A stretch of 64,000 bases of DNA from Theropithecus gelada (GCF_003255815.1 NC_037681.1:74708386-74772385); one strand, 5' to 3'; shown: positions 11,131 to 22,255, counted from the stretch's first letter. Translations and numbers: made by a program. Notes: generated by a model not told the origin, from the sequence alone.

Positions 11131-12355
11131 AATGCATGAATTCATAGGGAAGAGGTTCCAGCAGCTCAGGCTCCTTCCCATTGGTTCTCACACAGTGTCT
11201 TCTCTGGGTGGAGCTGGTTGGTGCTTCAGTTGAATTCAAGTACCTTTCTCTTTGGCTTCCTTCTTTTTCTGATCATTTTCCTTCACGTGTTTCTGGAAAC
11301 TATCTCAGCTTGCAGAGTGCTTAATGTGCTTAATACCCACATTAATTCTCTTGGCAGGAATCTTGCCCTTAACTTACTTGTTTACGGCAATGCCAACAGC
11401 ATGCTGGGGAACATTGTAGGCTCTTCCAGTTTAGCCATGGTGACACTTGTGGGGCATTCCTTTTTGAACAGTGCCCACTCCCTTGATGTCTACAATATCA
11501 CCTTTTTTACAGATTTGTTCCCAGAACCACGCTGGGTCTGGCTGCATTTTCTAGGGCCCACCAATAATGAGAAGCAGACAAACTAGGAAAGAAGGGAATT
11601 TATTGCTATAACCAGACACAGGGAGAAGGCCGGAGATAATTCCACCAGACCAATTCAAAGTGTTACAATTTTCTTAGTGCTTATGTAGGTTGAGGTTATG
11701 AGCCTAAGAGCAGTCTAACATTCACCTAAGTCTATTGGTAACTAATTTTGTTGCAACTAGAAGATCAGAGGCAAAAAATGCTTGCTAAGTCCGATTAAAC
11801 TGTGGGGGCCTCAGTACCTTCAAGGCCTGTCTACTGTGGTACCAGAGTGATTATTTCTATCTTATCTCCTTTACAGCTTGGTCTGGCGAGCTGCCTTAGA
11901 CTCTCCAATGAATCTATTCAAACAGCTGCCTCTGTTATCTTGACTCGTCTCAGATTTCGTTGACTCCTGGCACAAGGAAAGTATGACTGTCTCTATTATT
12001 TTGGTTTGCTCCAGGTTAGGGAGAAGCCCATGCAAGGCTCCTACTGACCATATGTTTCATTCCTAGCTTTGATGTCTGGGCACTGATTTCCCCAGGTTTA
12101 ACTGTTTGCTCAATGTTAAGGCAGTGCTATGGAAACCTGTCTGTCTAACTGGAGTGCTATGCAGGCCTGTGTGTGTGACTGTCATGCAGCCCCGTCTGTG
12201 CGATTGTCAGGGAGAATTGGCCTGCCACAGATTCGCATATACATGGCCGAAGGAACAATTCCACGTCTTCTAAAAGGCCTAGAGAACATCTGCCAGGTGC
12301 CTCTCCTCTTTCCCTTTGTGTTCGTTATTTTGGCGAATTACTGGTTCCAGCCAAA
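11131..12355 (-). pseudogene. RPL21P: RPL21 processed pseudogene, split by a solo LTR
   Basis: On the minus strand, 12355-12230 and then 11515-11131 read as an intronless copy of the ribosomal protein L21 mRNA. The 5' part has the leader word CCAGTAATTCGCC and a start codon changed from ATG to ATA (12326-12324). The 3' part ends in the peptide VRTNGKEPELLEPLPYEF. Intact blocks include KKGDIVDIKG. At least two in-frame stops are visible: a Lys codon changed to TAA at 11433-11431, and a Gln codon changed to TAA in the VNKQVKG region. The normal stop is lost at the 3' end. The LTR sits between the codons for Met-Arg and Ile-Tyr/Cys. The parent encodes a large-subunit ribosomal protein; this copy cannot. 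Confidence 0.93.
11516..12229 (-). mobile_element. Solo ERV LTR inserted in the RPL21 copy
   Basis: Minus-strand reading begins TGTGGCAGGCCAATTCTCCC at 12229 and ends GGGAACA at 11516, the canonical TG...CA. An AATAAA-type signal lies near 11600. The 4-bp GATT is duplicated at 11512-11515 and 12230-12233. Removing the LTR and one GATT restores continuous RPL21 sequence. A 4-bp duplication fits ERV class I; the family name is not settled. No internal viral genes are present. Confidence 0.88.
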
Positions 12356-12759
12356 AGGCCATTTTATTACTTTCAAAATATGTGGGTTTTTTTTTTCATT
12401 TTTATACATTTCCAAAATAATGTTTCTAAAAAATAATAACTGACCTTTAGTACTCCCAACCTCATTATTTTCCTTTCCCAAAATTTCCTTCAGTAGAAAT
12501 ATAAACAAGTTCACCCAAATTAGTCACTGAAGCTCCTCAACTTCCTTTTCCTTTTCGTTATGAATGTCAAGTCTGTGCCAATCATTGTGTGTGTGACAGT
12601 GACCACCACATACTCTATGCCCTCAAGAAACTCATCCTCTAGGAGGTGGCCAAAGCAGTAAGGGGTGCAAACACAGTGTGACATGTGCTATAACAGAGGA
12701 AGTTCAGTAGGTTGTGTCTCATTGGTGTCAGGGAAGGCTTCTTGGAGGAAAGCACTTCT

Positions 12760-14536
12760 TTTTTTTAATTTATTTTTTATTATTATACTTTAAGTTCTAG
12801 GGTACATGTGCACGACAAGCAGGTTTGTTACATATGTATACATGTGCCATGTTGGTGTGCTGCACCCATTAACTCATCATTTACATTAGGTATATCTCCT
12901 AATGCTATCATTCCCCACTCCCTCCACCCCACGTCAGGCCCCGGTGTGTGATGTTCCCCAACCTGTGTCCAAGTGTTCTCAGTGTTCAATTCCCACCTAC
13001 GAGTGAGAACATGTGGTGTTTGGTTTTCTGTCCTTGCAATAGTTTGCTCAGAATGATGGTTTCCAGCTTTATCCATGTCCCTACAAAGGACATGAACTCA
13101 TTCTTTTTTATGGCTGCATAGTATTCTTTGGTGTATATGTGCCGCATTTTCTTTATCCAGTCTATCATTGATGGACATTTGGGTTGGTTCCAAGTCTTTG
13201 CTATTGTGAATAGTGCCACAATAAACATACGTGTGCATGTGTCTTTTTAGCAGCATAATTTATAATCCTTTGGGTATATACCCAGTAATGGGATGGCTGG
13301 GTCAAATGGTATTTCTAGTTCTAGATCCTTGAGGAATCGCCACACTGTCTTCCACAATGGTTGAACTAGTTTACAGTCCCCACCAACAGTGTAAAAGTGT
13401 TCCTATTTCTCCACATCCTCTCCAGCACCTGTTTTTCCTGACTTTTTAATGATCACCATTCTAACTGGTGTGAGACGGTATCTCATTGTGGTTTTGATTT
13501 GCATTTCTCTGATGGCCAGTGATGATAAGCATTTTTTCATGTGTCTGTTGGCTGCATAAATGTCTTCTTTTGAGAAGTGTCTGTTCATATTCTTTGCCCA
13601 TTTTTTGATGGGATTGTTTGATTTTTTCTTGTAAATTTGTTTAAGTTCTTTGTAGATTCTGGATATTAGTCCTTTGTCAGATGGGTAGATTGTAAAAATG
13701 TTCTCCCATTGTGTAGGTTGCCTGTTCACTCTGATGGTAGTTTCTTTTGCTGTGCAGAAGCTCTTTAGTTTAATTAGATCCCATTTGTCTATTTTGGCTT
13801 TTGTTGCCATTGCTTTTGGTGTTTTAGTCATGAAGTCCTTGCCCATGCCTATGTTCTGAATGGTATTGCCTAGGTTTTCTTCTAGGGTTTTTATGGTTTT
13901 AAGTCTAACATTTAAGTCTTTAATCCATCTTGAATTAATTTTTGTATAAGGTGTAAGAAAGGGATCCAGTTTCAGCTTTCTACATATGACTAGCTAGTTT
14001 TCCCAGCACCATTTATTAAATAGGGAATGCTTTCCCCATTTCTTGTTTTTGTCAGGTTTGTCAAAGATCATATGGTTGCAGATGTGTGGTATTATTTCTG
14101 AGGGCTCTGTTCTGTTCCATCGGTCTATATATCTGTTTTGGTACCAGTACCATGCTGTTTTGGTTACCATAGCCTTGTAATATAGTTTGAAGTCAGGTAG
14201 TATGATGCCTCCAGCTTTATTCTTTTTGCTTAGGATTGTCTTGGCAATGTGGGCTCTTTTTTGCTCCATATGAACTTTAGTTTTTTCCAATTCTGTGAAG
14301 AAAGTCATTGGTATCTTGATGGGGATGGCACTGAATCTATAAATTACTCCCATTCACAATTGCTTCAAAAAGAATAAAATACCTAGGAATCCAACGTACA
14401 AGGGATGTAAAGGACCTCTTCAAGGAGAACTACAAACCACTGCTCAATAAAATAAAAGAGGACACAAATAAATGAAAGAACATTCCATGCCCATGGATAG
14501 GAAGAATCAATATTGTGAAACTGGCCATACTGCCCA
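12760..14536 (-). mobile_element. L1 with 5' inversion (twin priming)
   Basis: 12760-14347 is antisense L1 3'UTR and ORF2 end, of young L1PA-like appearance. 14346-14536 is L1 ORF2 in the opposite orientation. The inverted piece ends CATACTGCCCAAGG, which in intact L1 directly precedes GTAATTTATAG, where the antisense part begins. The join at 14346-14347 shares AC. The target duplication AGGAAAGCACTTCT (12746-12759) and AGGAAAACACTTCT (14537-14550) flanks the whole. ORF2 C-terminal frames on the minus strand are broken. Confidence 0.95.
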
Positions 14537-14812
14537 AGGAAAACACTTCTAAGCAGGCACCTGAATGAGAAGGAGTTAGCCAGATAAAGCTGGAAAAACA
14601 GAGCTCCAGGCAGAGAAAGTGGCTTCTACAAAGACTAGTAAGAAAAACCGTTGTATGTATGGTGTTGGGTATTTAGGCAGTTTATGAGGATTAGAGCCCA
14701 AGGCAAACTACTCAGAGCAGTCTGAGCTGTGTGAGGTCTGCAAAATTAATCAGGCTCACAGATATATGAGTGTGGGAGTATGGTTAGGCCCCTCACTCTT
14801 GCCTGTGGGCAA

Positions 14813-15131
14813 TTTTTTTTTTTTTTTTTTTGAAACAGGGTCTTGCTTTGTTGCCCAGGCTGGAGCACAGTGTTCTAATCAAGGCTCACTGCAGCCTTGA
14901 CCTCCCAGGCACCAGCGATCTTCTGACCTCACCCTCCTGAGTACTTGGGACCTCGGTTGTGTGCCACCATCCCTGGCTAATTTTTTATTTTTTTTTTTTT
15001 TTTTTTGTTTTTGGTAGAGACAGGGTCCCACTGCATTGCCCAGGCTGGTCTTGAACTCCTGGGCTCAAGTGAACTTCCTTTCTCAGCTCCCAGTGAGTTA
15101 AGATTACAGGTGTGAGCCACAATGTCTGGCC
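14813..15131 (-). mobile_element. Alu, old, with internal T-run
   Basis: Diverged antisense Alu. A second long T-run at about 14986-15006 marks an expanded central A-rich linker. It interrupts the L2. Confidence 0.92.
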
Positions 15132-15581
15132 TACCCACACATTTCTGTATGAATTTCTTTTCAGGAGAGTGGGGAAATGATGAAAATTGTGTGTTATATA
15201 AGGTTTTGCCTAATGGGTGAGAACCACTGGTGTAGACCATGCTGAAGACAATCGGGAGCCCCTGAAAACGTTCAAGCAGGGGAGTGACATGATCAGACCT
15301 GCATTTTGGGAAGATTGCTCTGGCTGTAATGTGGAGAACAGATTGTAACGAGCCAGCCAAGGTAGCATGAAGACCAGCTGGATGGCTGTTGCCATATTCC
15401 AGGTGAGAAATGAATATGGCCTGAAGTAAGGTGTTAGTAACAGAAATAAAGAAAGAACATAATGATATTTTCTCCCTAGATTCTCTAAAGAGTTAGCTTC
15501 ACTTTTCCCAGAAATATATGCTGTCAAGACCAAATGAATGGTAATATTTCAGACATCCTGAAAGATAATGAGGAAATACAG

Positions 15582-16288
15582 TTATGTGTCGCATAATGAC
15601 ATTTTGATCAATGATAGACCAAATATAATAGTGGCTCCATAAGACTATAATAGTAGTGTTACAGCTCTTTTAGAATTTGTCAAGCAGGCTTTTTGGTTTT
15701 TGCCAGAAAGCCCAGAATAAAAGAAAAGACTCTGAGCACTTTGTGAGGCCAAGGTGGGTGGATCACTTGTGGTCAGGAGTTTGAGACCAGCCTGGCCAAC
15801 ATGGTGAAACCCCGTCTCTACTAAAAATACAAAAATTAGCCAGGCGTGGTAGTGGGCACCTGTAATCCCAGCTACTCGGGAGCTGAGGCAGGAGAATTGC
15901 TCGAACTCAGGAGGTGGAGGTTGCGGTGAGCCGGGATCATGCCACTGCACTGCAGCCTGGGCAACAGAGTGAGACTCCATCCCCCACCTCACCCCCAAAA
16001 AGACTATAATACTGTATTTTTATTCTACCTTTTCTGTGTTTAGATATGTCTAGATACATGAATACTTACCGTTGTGTTACAGTTGCCTACAGTATTCAGT
16101 ACAGTAATATGCTGTACAGCTTTGTAACCTAGGAGCGATAGGCTATCCCCCCTGTCATCTGGATGTATAGTGGGCTATACCACCTAGATTTGTGTAAGTG
16201 CAGTCTAAGATGTTTGCACTACGATGAAATTGCTTAACAATGCATTTCTGAAAACACATTCTCAATATTAAGTGACACATGACAGTAT
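15582..16288 (-). mobile_element. MER2 (Tigger-type) DNA transposon, interrupted
   Basis: It begins CAGTTATGTGTCGCATAATG and ends AAGTGACACATGACAGTATG, near-complementary ends. The interior has GTAACCTAGGAGCGATAGGC, as in MER2. The two pieces (15582-15652, 16012-16288) join without loss across a foreign insertion. It is non-autonomous. Confidence 0.85.
15653..15999 (+). mobile_element. Chimeric insertion: 80 bp non-Alu plus 5'-truncated Alu
   Basis: A perfect 12-bp duplication AAGACTATAATA (15641-15652, 16000-16011) brackets the insert. 15653-15735 is non-Alu sequence of unknown origin. 15736-15999 is sense Alu lacking its first 30 or so bases. The A-tail is degenerate. The shape suggests template switching between two RNAs during retrotransposition. 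Confidence 0.75.
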
Positions 16289-16329
16289 GTTTACAACAGG
16301 GATGTTTCCCGTATTTCTCAAATCGTATC

Positions 16330-16835
16330 AACAGTGTAATGGTTAAAAGACTAGACTCATCTGGGCGCAGTGGCTCACGCCTGTAATCCCAGCACTTTGG
16401 GAGGCTGAGGTGGGTGGATCGCGAGGTCAGGCATTCGAGATCAGCCTGGCCAACATAGTGAAACCCCGTCTCTACTAAAAATTCAAAAAATTAGCTGGGC
16501 ATGGTGGCAGGAGACTGTAATCCCAGTTACTCAGGAGGCTGAGGTAGGAGAATCGCTTGAACCTGGGAGGTGGAGGTTGCAGTGAGCTGAGTTCACACCA
16601 CTGTACTCCAGCCCAGGCAACAGTGTGAGACTACGTCTCAAAAAAAAAAAAAAAAAAAAAAAGTCTACACTCTGGTTAAGAGGTTTGAATCCTCACACTC
16701 TGACATTTAAGAGCCCTGGCCTTGGGCAAAATCCCTCAACTTCTCTAAGCCCTGGTTTATTTTTCAGTGAAATGGGGATTTCAACTGTTGCTACCATGTT
16801 GTAATTTCATGAACATAGGTATTCACTTCACCTAC
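16330..16835 (+). mobile_element. MIR, interrupted by an Alu
   Basis: 16330-16358 (GTAATGGTTAAAAGACTAGACTC) and 16663-16835 (TTTGAATCCTCACAC, CCTTGGGCAAAATCCCTCAA) match the MIR core in sense orientation. Confidence 0.8.
16359..16658 (+). mobile_element. Alu inside MIR
   Basis: Sense Alu with a 23-base A-tail. The target duplication AAAAGACTAGACTC (16345-16358) and AAAAGTCTACACTC (16659-16672) lies in MIR. Confidence 0.95.
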
Positions 16836-17404
16836 TTTTTAGACCAGCCCTGGCTCTAAGTAGACACAATTTCAAAAGCAAATTGTTCAGTTATCTTTTG
16901 AGTAGTGGTATTAAATTTATATTTAACCATCTACATGATCAGAGTTTGACCCATTTGTGACAAATTTCGGACAATTCTAGGATTAGAATGGCTGCCTATA
17001 ATTTTAGGTTATAGAAGAGGGTGAAACTTATCTGTTGGCACCAGGCTTTAACCCAATGGTAGATGTTCCCTTCTTATAATTTGTTAACATTTTGGGTGAT
17101 CATGAAGTACTTTCTAAGGACTTGGGAATGAGGAAATAAGATTGCCTTCTGAGAATAAACTGTAGGATCAGAGCAGAAAAATATTAAATTTTCTGAAGGA
17201 GACAGGCTGACTCTTAGGCCAGCTAAAATGTCAGCAATATAATTAAATCTATATTAATATAGCTAAAGATATCTGTCAAAAAAGGATTGATTGGCCTAGG
17301 TAAACATATAGACAAAACTGGCAGTACCTCTCCAAGTTTAGAGTAGGGGAAAGAAAGTCTTAACCATTAGCATACATATTTCTTTCTTTCTGTTTTTTCG
17401 TTTT
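16836..17404. other. Unclassified DNA
   Basis: No gene, no clear repeat and no long open frame. Confidence 0.4.
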
Positions 17405-17695
17405 GATTTGTTCTGAGGCAGGGTCTCGCTCTGTCACCCAGACTGGAGTGCAGTGGCATGATCTTGGCTCACTGTAGCCTCCGTCTACCGGGTTCAAGCG
17501 ATTCTCCTGCCTCAGCCCCCCAAGTAGCTGGGATTGCAGGAGTGTGCCACCAGGCCTGGCTAATTTTTGTATTTTTAGTAGACCAGGGTTTCACCATGTT
17601 CACCAGGCTGGTCTCGAACTTGACCTCAGGTGATTTCCGCCCACCTCGGCCCCCCAAAGTGTTGGGATTACAGGAGTGAGCCACCGTGCCCAGCC
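17405..17695 (-). mobile_element. Alu
   Basis: Antisense dimeric Alu with small deletions in the left arm near 17582 and 17622. Confidence 0.95.
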
Positions 17696-17873
17696 TAAAG
17701 TCCCTTTTGCCATGTAAAGTAACACTCACAGGTTCTGTGGGCATCTTTGGGGGACTTCTTCTGTGTGCCATGGGGTCTTCTAGCCCATTTCCATATATCT
17801 GATTATCTATCTTTATTGTTACTGCTGAGCAGGATTCAGATTATGACTTGACTTCCCACATAGGCTGTCTACG

Positions 17874-18083
17874 GAGAGAAAATGCACAGCGCATTCAGAC
17901 CTTGAAGTTTCTGTCCCCATGACAGAGATTTCTCATGGTAAGTTAGTAAAGTGTCTTCTGATGGTGAATTGGCTTCTCTTTGCCTTGGCGTCAAGGAGAA
18001 AATGCACTAATCAGGCAAGTGAGAAAATTCTCGTCCATGTGAGAGTTTAATTTCTCATTGTAAATGAATAAAGTGGCATTTGG
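17874..18083. repeat. Diverged tandem duplication, 120-bp period
   Basis: 17874-17961 and 17993-18083 share GAGAAAATGCAC at the start, TTTCTCATKGTAARTDAR in the middle and TAAAGTG at the end, each offset by exactly 120 bp. I do not recognise the unit as a known interspersed repeat. Confidence 0.65.
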
Positions 18084-18300
18084 ATGTCTAGGATCTGTCA
18101 GGGCCTACACCCAGGACATTGGCAGGACTGTTTGTGGGCCATATCCTGAAAAGTGGACATCCAACTATGGTGCTCTGGTACCTCCTGCATGGCCCCTGCG
18201 GTCTTCCTTGGATGACACCTTGACTGCTTCATGGTCAGGTCTCTCTCCTCTGATTTCTAGATCACTCACTTAAGAGGATGAAGTAATGTTGTCCCTAATT

Positions 18301-18421
18301 TTTTTTATATATATATATGCGTGTGTGTGTGTGTGTGTGTGTGTATACACCCACGCATATATATATATACACACACACGCATATATATATATATTGAGAG
18401 AGAGAGAGAGAGAGAGAGAGT
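18301..18421. repeat. Compound microsatellite (TA)(GT)(AC)(GA)
   Basis: TA, GT, AC and TA runs followed by a (GA)n tract at 18395-18420. Confidence 0.95.
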
Positions 18422-18510
18422 TTTACATTGAGTTTCTGGCCAAAGGACCTAACTAATATTTTTTAATGTAGAGAAAAACTCCTTTAGAAAATATTTCAAT
18501 GGACATTAGA

Positions 18511-18817
18511 GTTTTGTTTTGTTTTGTTTTTTAAGACAGGATCTTGCTCTGTCACCCAGGTTGAAGTGCAGTGGTGCAATCTTGGCTCACTAGAACCTCT
18601 GCCTCCCAGGCTCAAATGATCCTTCGGCCTCAGCCTTCCAAGTACCTGGGATCACAGGTGCCCACCACCATGCCTGTCTAATTTTTTTGTATTTTTGGTA
18701 GAGACAGGGTTTCACCATGTTGCCTAGGCTGATCTCAAACTCCGGTTCTCAAGTGATCCACCTGTCTCAGCCTCCCAAATTGCTGGGATTACAGGCATGA
18801 GCCACCACGCCAAGCCT
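18511..18817 (-). mobile_element. Alu
   Basis: Antisense Alu with a (GTTTT)n tail. Its head abuts the next Alu with no spacer. Confidence 0.94.
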
Positions 18818-19112
18818 GTTTTGTTTTTTTGAGACAGAGTCTTGCCCCATTACCCAGGCTGAGGTGCAGTGGCACAACCACGGCCCACTGCAGCCTCAAC
18901 CTCCTAGGCTCAAGTGATCCAACCACCTCTGCCTCCTGAGTAGTTAGGACCACAGGTGTGAACCACTATGCCGAGTTAAGTTTTAAATTTTTTGTAGGCA
19001 TGAGATCTCACAATGTTGCCCAGACTAGTCTTGAACTCCTGGCCTCAAGCGATCCTCCCCGCTCAGCCTCCCAAAGTGCTGGGATTACAGGAGTGAGCCA
19101 TAATGCCCAGCC
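18818..19112 (-). mobile_element. Alu, old (AluJ-like)
   Basis: Diverged antisense Alu directly after the previous one. Its head ends TGCCCAGCC. Confidence 0.92.
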
Positions 19113-19589
19113 TAAAACATGCTTTTAATTAACTTAAAAAAGTGAATAAAATGTATAGTAAAATTGAAATCAGAGTGCTTTTGAAAGAAATGAAATGTAA
19201 GACTTTTAACCTAGGTGGTTATCAATGGTCATATCAGAAGATTGAAAATATCAACATTATAAATGTCAAACTATAAGAAACTTGAAAATTCTTTTAGGAA
19301 TGTGAAGGTGACTTAGAGCTAGCAGGTGCTTTTCACTGTGTGCATCAAGCAGATTGGAATAAATATTTCCCCAGGGTGTAACAATCTCCTAAGCTTTCTC
19401 TCCTACACAGTGAAATTACTACAATCTAATATTCAGTGTTACCAACACCTTCCCTTACATAATAAGGAAATTAAAGCATAAAGTAGGAAAAACAAGCTGG
19501 ATATATTGAGACAACTCTGGATCAACACTTCCTGGAAGGTGGGAGGACGGATTTATTCCAACCTCTGAGCCTCCTGATTCAAACATTTG
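19113..19589. other. Unclassified DNA
   Basis: AT-rich, with no recognised gene or repeat until L2 sequence begins near 19560-19590. Confidence 0.4.
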
Positions 19590-20075
19590 TTTGGTTGTCC
19601 TTGGCCTAGGATGCCTTTATTTTTGGCCTGGTGAACACCTCCTCATTCTCCAAGATTCACATTAAGTATCAGCTTCTTTGTGAAGGCTTCTTTCACCCTA
19701 AGGGTAAGTTGACCCTTTTCCCATCTTCTTTGTTAACACTGCGTACTCTGTATTTTTTGCAAATACATCTTACTTTCCACTATATGTGAGGTTCTTGAGG
19801 GCAGGGATTTAAATATGTATATGTATTTTATTTACTTAACATAGTACTTACTAAATGCCCGGTGCTATTCCAAGCACTACTTAAATATTCGGTCATTTAA
19901 TCCTTGTAATAGTCCCATGAGGTTTATTATTATCTCCATTTTGTAGATGAGGAACCTGAAGTGTAGAGTGTTCAGTAACTTTATTCCTCCTTGTTTCACC
20001 AGAACCTAAAGGTGATTCTTTGCATACAGTAGGCATTCATTCATTCAATAAAAATTTATTGAATACTATATATAT
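19590..20075 (+). mobile_element. L2 3' end, sense, interrupted by a MIR
   Basis: The words TGAGGTTCTTGAGGGCAGGG and then, after a MIR-like block, CATACAGTAGGCATTCATTC are the L2 3' terminus in sense orientation. Confidence 0.7.
19838..19988 (-). mobile_element. MIR
   Basis: ATCTCCATTTTGTAGATGAG and CCTTGTAATAGTCCCATGAG are antisense MIR core. It lies within the L2 end. Confidence 0.75.
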
Positions 20076-20579
20076 ATGTATATATACTCTTCTAAGTGCT
20101 AAGATACAGCAATGAGAAAAGATGAAAAAAATCCACCACCCTTTTGGAGCTCACATTTTGGTTGTCAGAATAAGCAAAAAAAAAAAGAGATAAATAAAAT
20201 AAACATTTGTTCCATAGGTGGCAATAAATTCGGCAGAAAAAAAAAGCCAGTAAGTGGGAAAAGGAGCACTTGGAATTGCAATTTTGGATGGGTTAACAGG
20301 AAAGGGCTTACTGAGAAGGAGATATTTGAGGGAAGGAGGTGAGTGAGTGAGTGAGTCATATCTGGGGGAAGAACATCCCAGGAACAGCTAGTACAAAGGT
20401 CCTGAGGCGCCTGGAATGTTCCAGGAACAGCAAAGGGTGGGGAGCGTGCTCCTAGAATAGAACAGGGAAGCGGGAAAGAAGTAGAGGATGAGGTTGGGAG
20501 GGAATGGGCAGTGAGCAGAGCATGTAGGGCATTAAAATAAATTTTCAAGTTGAACTTTTACTAAAAATACCTTTGGAGG

Positions 20580-20631
20580 TTTTTTTTTTTTTTCTTCCAG
20601 CCTACATCATGCTTTTCTTTTTTTCTTTTTC

Positions 20632-20664
<33 letters not shown>

Positions 20665-20946
20665 TGAGACACGGTCTCACTCTGTGACCCAGGCTGGAGG
20701 GCAGTGGTATGATCTTGGCTCACTGCAACCTCCACCTCTTAGGCTCAAGTGGTCCTCCTGCCTCAGGCTCCCTAGTAGCTGGGACTACAGGTGTGCACTA
20801 TCATGCCTGGCTAATTTTTGTATTTTTTGTAGAGATGGGGTTTCATGATGTTGCCCAAGTTGGTCTCGAACTCCTGGACTCAAGCGATCCAACCACCTCA
20901 GCCTCCCAAAGTTCTGGGATTACAGGCCTGAGCCACCACATCCAGC
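20580..20946 (-). mobile_element. Alu with extra 3' flank between two A-runs
   Basis: The target duplication CCTTTGGAGG lies at 20570-20579 and 20947-20956. From the left inside it run T13 (20580-20593), then 19 bp of unrelated sequence (CTTCCAGCCTACATCATGC), then a T-rich tail and the antisense Alu. The 19 bp lie within the duplicated boundaries and so arrived with the Alu. Confidence 0.85.
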
Positions 20947-21031
20947 CCTTTGGAGGGCTTGGAGGGTTTTTGAGCAGAAAAGTGATCTTCTTGAATTTAT
21001 GTTTTTATCAGTATCACTCAGGCTTCTGTGT

Positions 21032-21242
21032 TTTAGACTTATTTTCTGTTTTTTTTTTTTTTTTGTGTGTGTGTGTGTGTGTGTATGTGTGTTTTGAGAC
21101 AGGGCCTTGCTCTATTGCCCAGGCTGGAGTGCAGTGGTGCAATCATAGCTCACTGCAGCCTCAAACTCCTGGGCTTAAGAGATCTTTGTGCCTTGGCCTC
21201 TCAAAGTGCTGAGATTAGAGTCATGAGTCACTGTGCCTGGTC
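21032..21242 (-). mobile_element. Alu, internally shortened, GT-rich tail
   Basis: A perfect 13-bp duplication CAGGCTTCTGTGT lies at 21019-21031 and 21243-21255. The tail contains (GT)n at 21065-21092. The copy is about 150 bp of Alu body. Confidence 0.93.
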
Positions 21243-22255
21243 CAGGCTTCTGTGTCAAGAAGAATCTCAGCATGTCAAAGATGGAAGCTGGCAGACTAGT
21301 TTGGAGGTTCCCACAGTAATTTAGGTAAAAGACAGCAGTGGTAGTAGTGGAAGTGGTGAGAATTGGTCAGATTCTGGACATATGCTGAAGTTTAATCAGA
21401 CAGATCTGCTGATAGGTCAGATGTGAGGTGCGGGAGGAAAAGAAGCATCCAGTATGACTTCAAGGCTTTGAACTCTGCAAGTGGAGAATGATAGCGCAGC
21501 GGTAAGCAGCAATCGGGTGTTGAGTTTAGGACTTGTTAAACTTGAGATGTCTATTATTCAAATGATAATATTAAGGAGGCAGCTGGATGTGTGAATCTGG
21601 GGTATAGGGGAGACATGCAGACTGGACACTGTTAGCACATCCTAGATGATAGTTCAAGTCATGAGATTAGAGGAGATTGCCGAATGAGTCAGTCAAGATG
21701 GAAAACAGAAGAGGTGCAAGGGCTGAATCTTGGGATGCTCCAAGTTTTGGAGGTCAGAGAGATGAACAGGACCCAACAGAGAAGACTGACAATGAGCAGC
21801 CAGAGCAATAGGGGAAAGGTTGGATAAGTGCCCTTCTAAAAGCTGTATGGAAAGTAGTTCAGAAGGAAAGAGTAATCACATTCTACTCAGCGATCAAGTA
21901 AGATGAAAATTGAGGCTTGGCTGTTGGATGTAGCAACAGGGAAGTGGAGGAGACCTTGACAAGAGCAATTTAATTGAAGTGGATTGGATACATAACTGAC
22001 TATATTAGGTTTAAGAGAGATATTGGACATGGGGAATATAGACAACTCCTAAGAAAGAAAGAAATGGAGGTGGTAGCTAAAGGAGGAAGTGAGGTCAACA
22101 GAGGATTTTTCAAAAATGGGAGAAATAATGTTCATAGATTGGTGGAAAAGATCCAGGGGAAAGGGATGAGCTGATGCAGGTGATTGAGAGGAGAATTGCT
22201 GGAGTGTTGTCCTTGAGTAGGTGGTGTTGGGTTCACAAGGAGAGCAGTGACCTTT

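Larger units (their letters stand above)
12560..15540 (-). mobile_element. L2 LINE, antisense, interrupted by L1 and Alu
   Basis: Three blocks (12560-12759, 14551-14812, 15140-15540) line up in order with antisense L2. Landmarks are CTCAAGAAACTCATC, GGAAGGCTTCTTGGAGGA, TGAGAAGGAGTTAGCC, CAGGCAGAG and CAGGGGAGTGACATGATC. The gaps are filled exactly by the twin-primed L1 and an Alu, so L2 was there first. It is non-coding at this age. Confidence 0.8.

Noticed and set aside
11218..11586. 122-codon plus-strand frame, apparently hydrophobic
   Set aside because: It is the antisense of the RPL21 pseudogene plus the LTR end.
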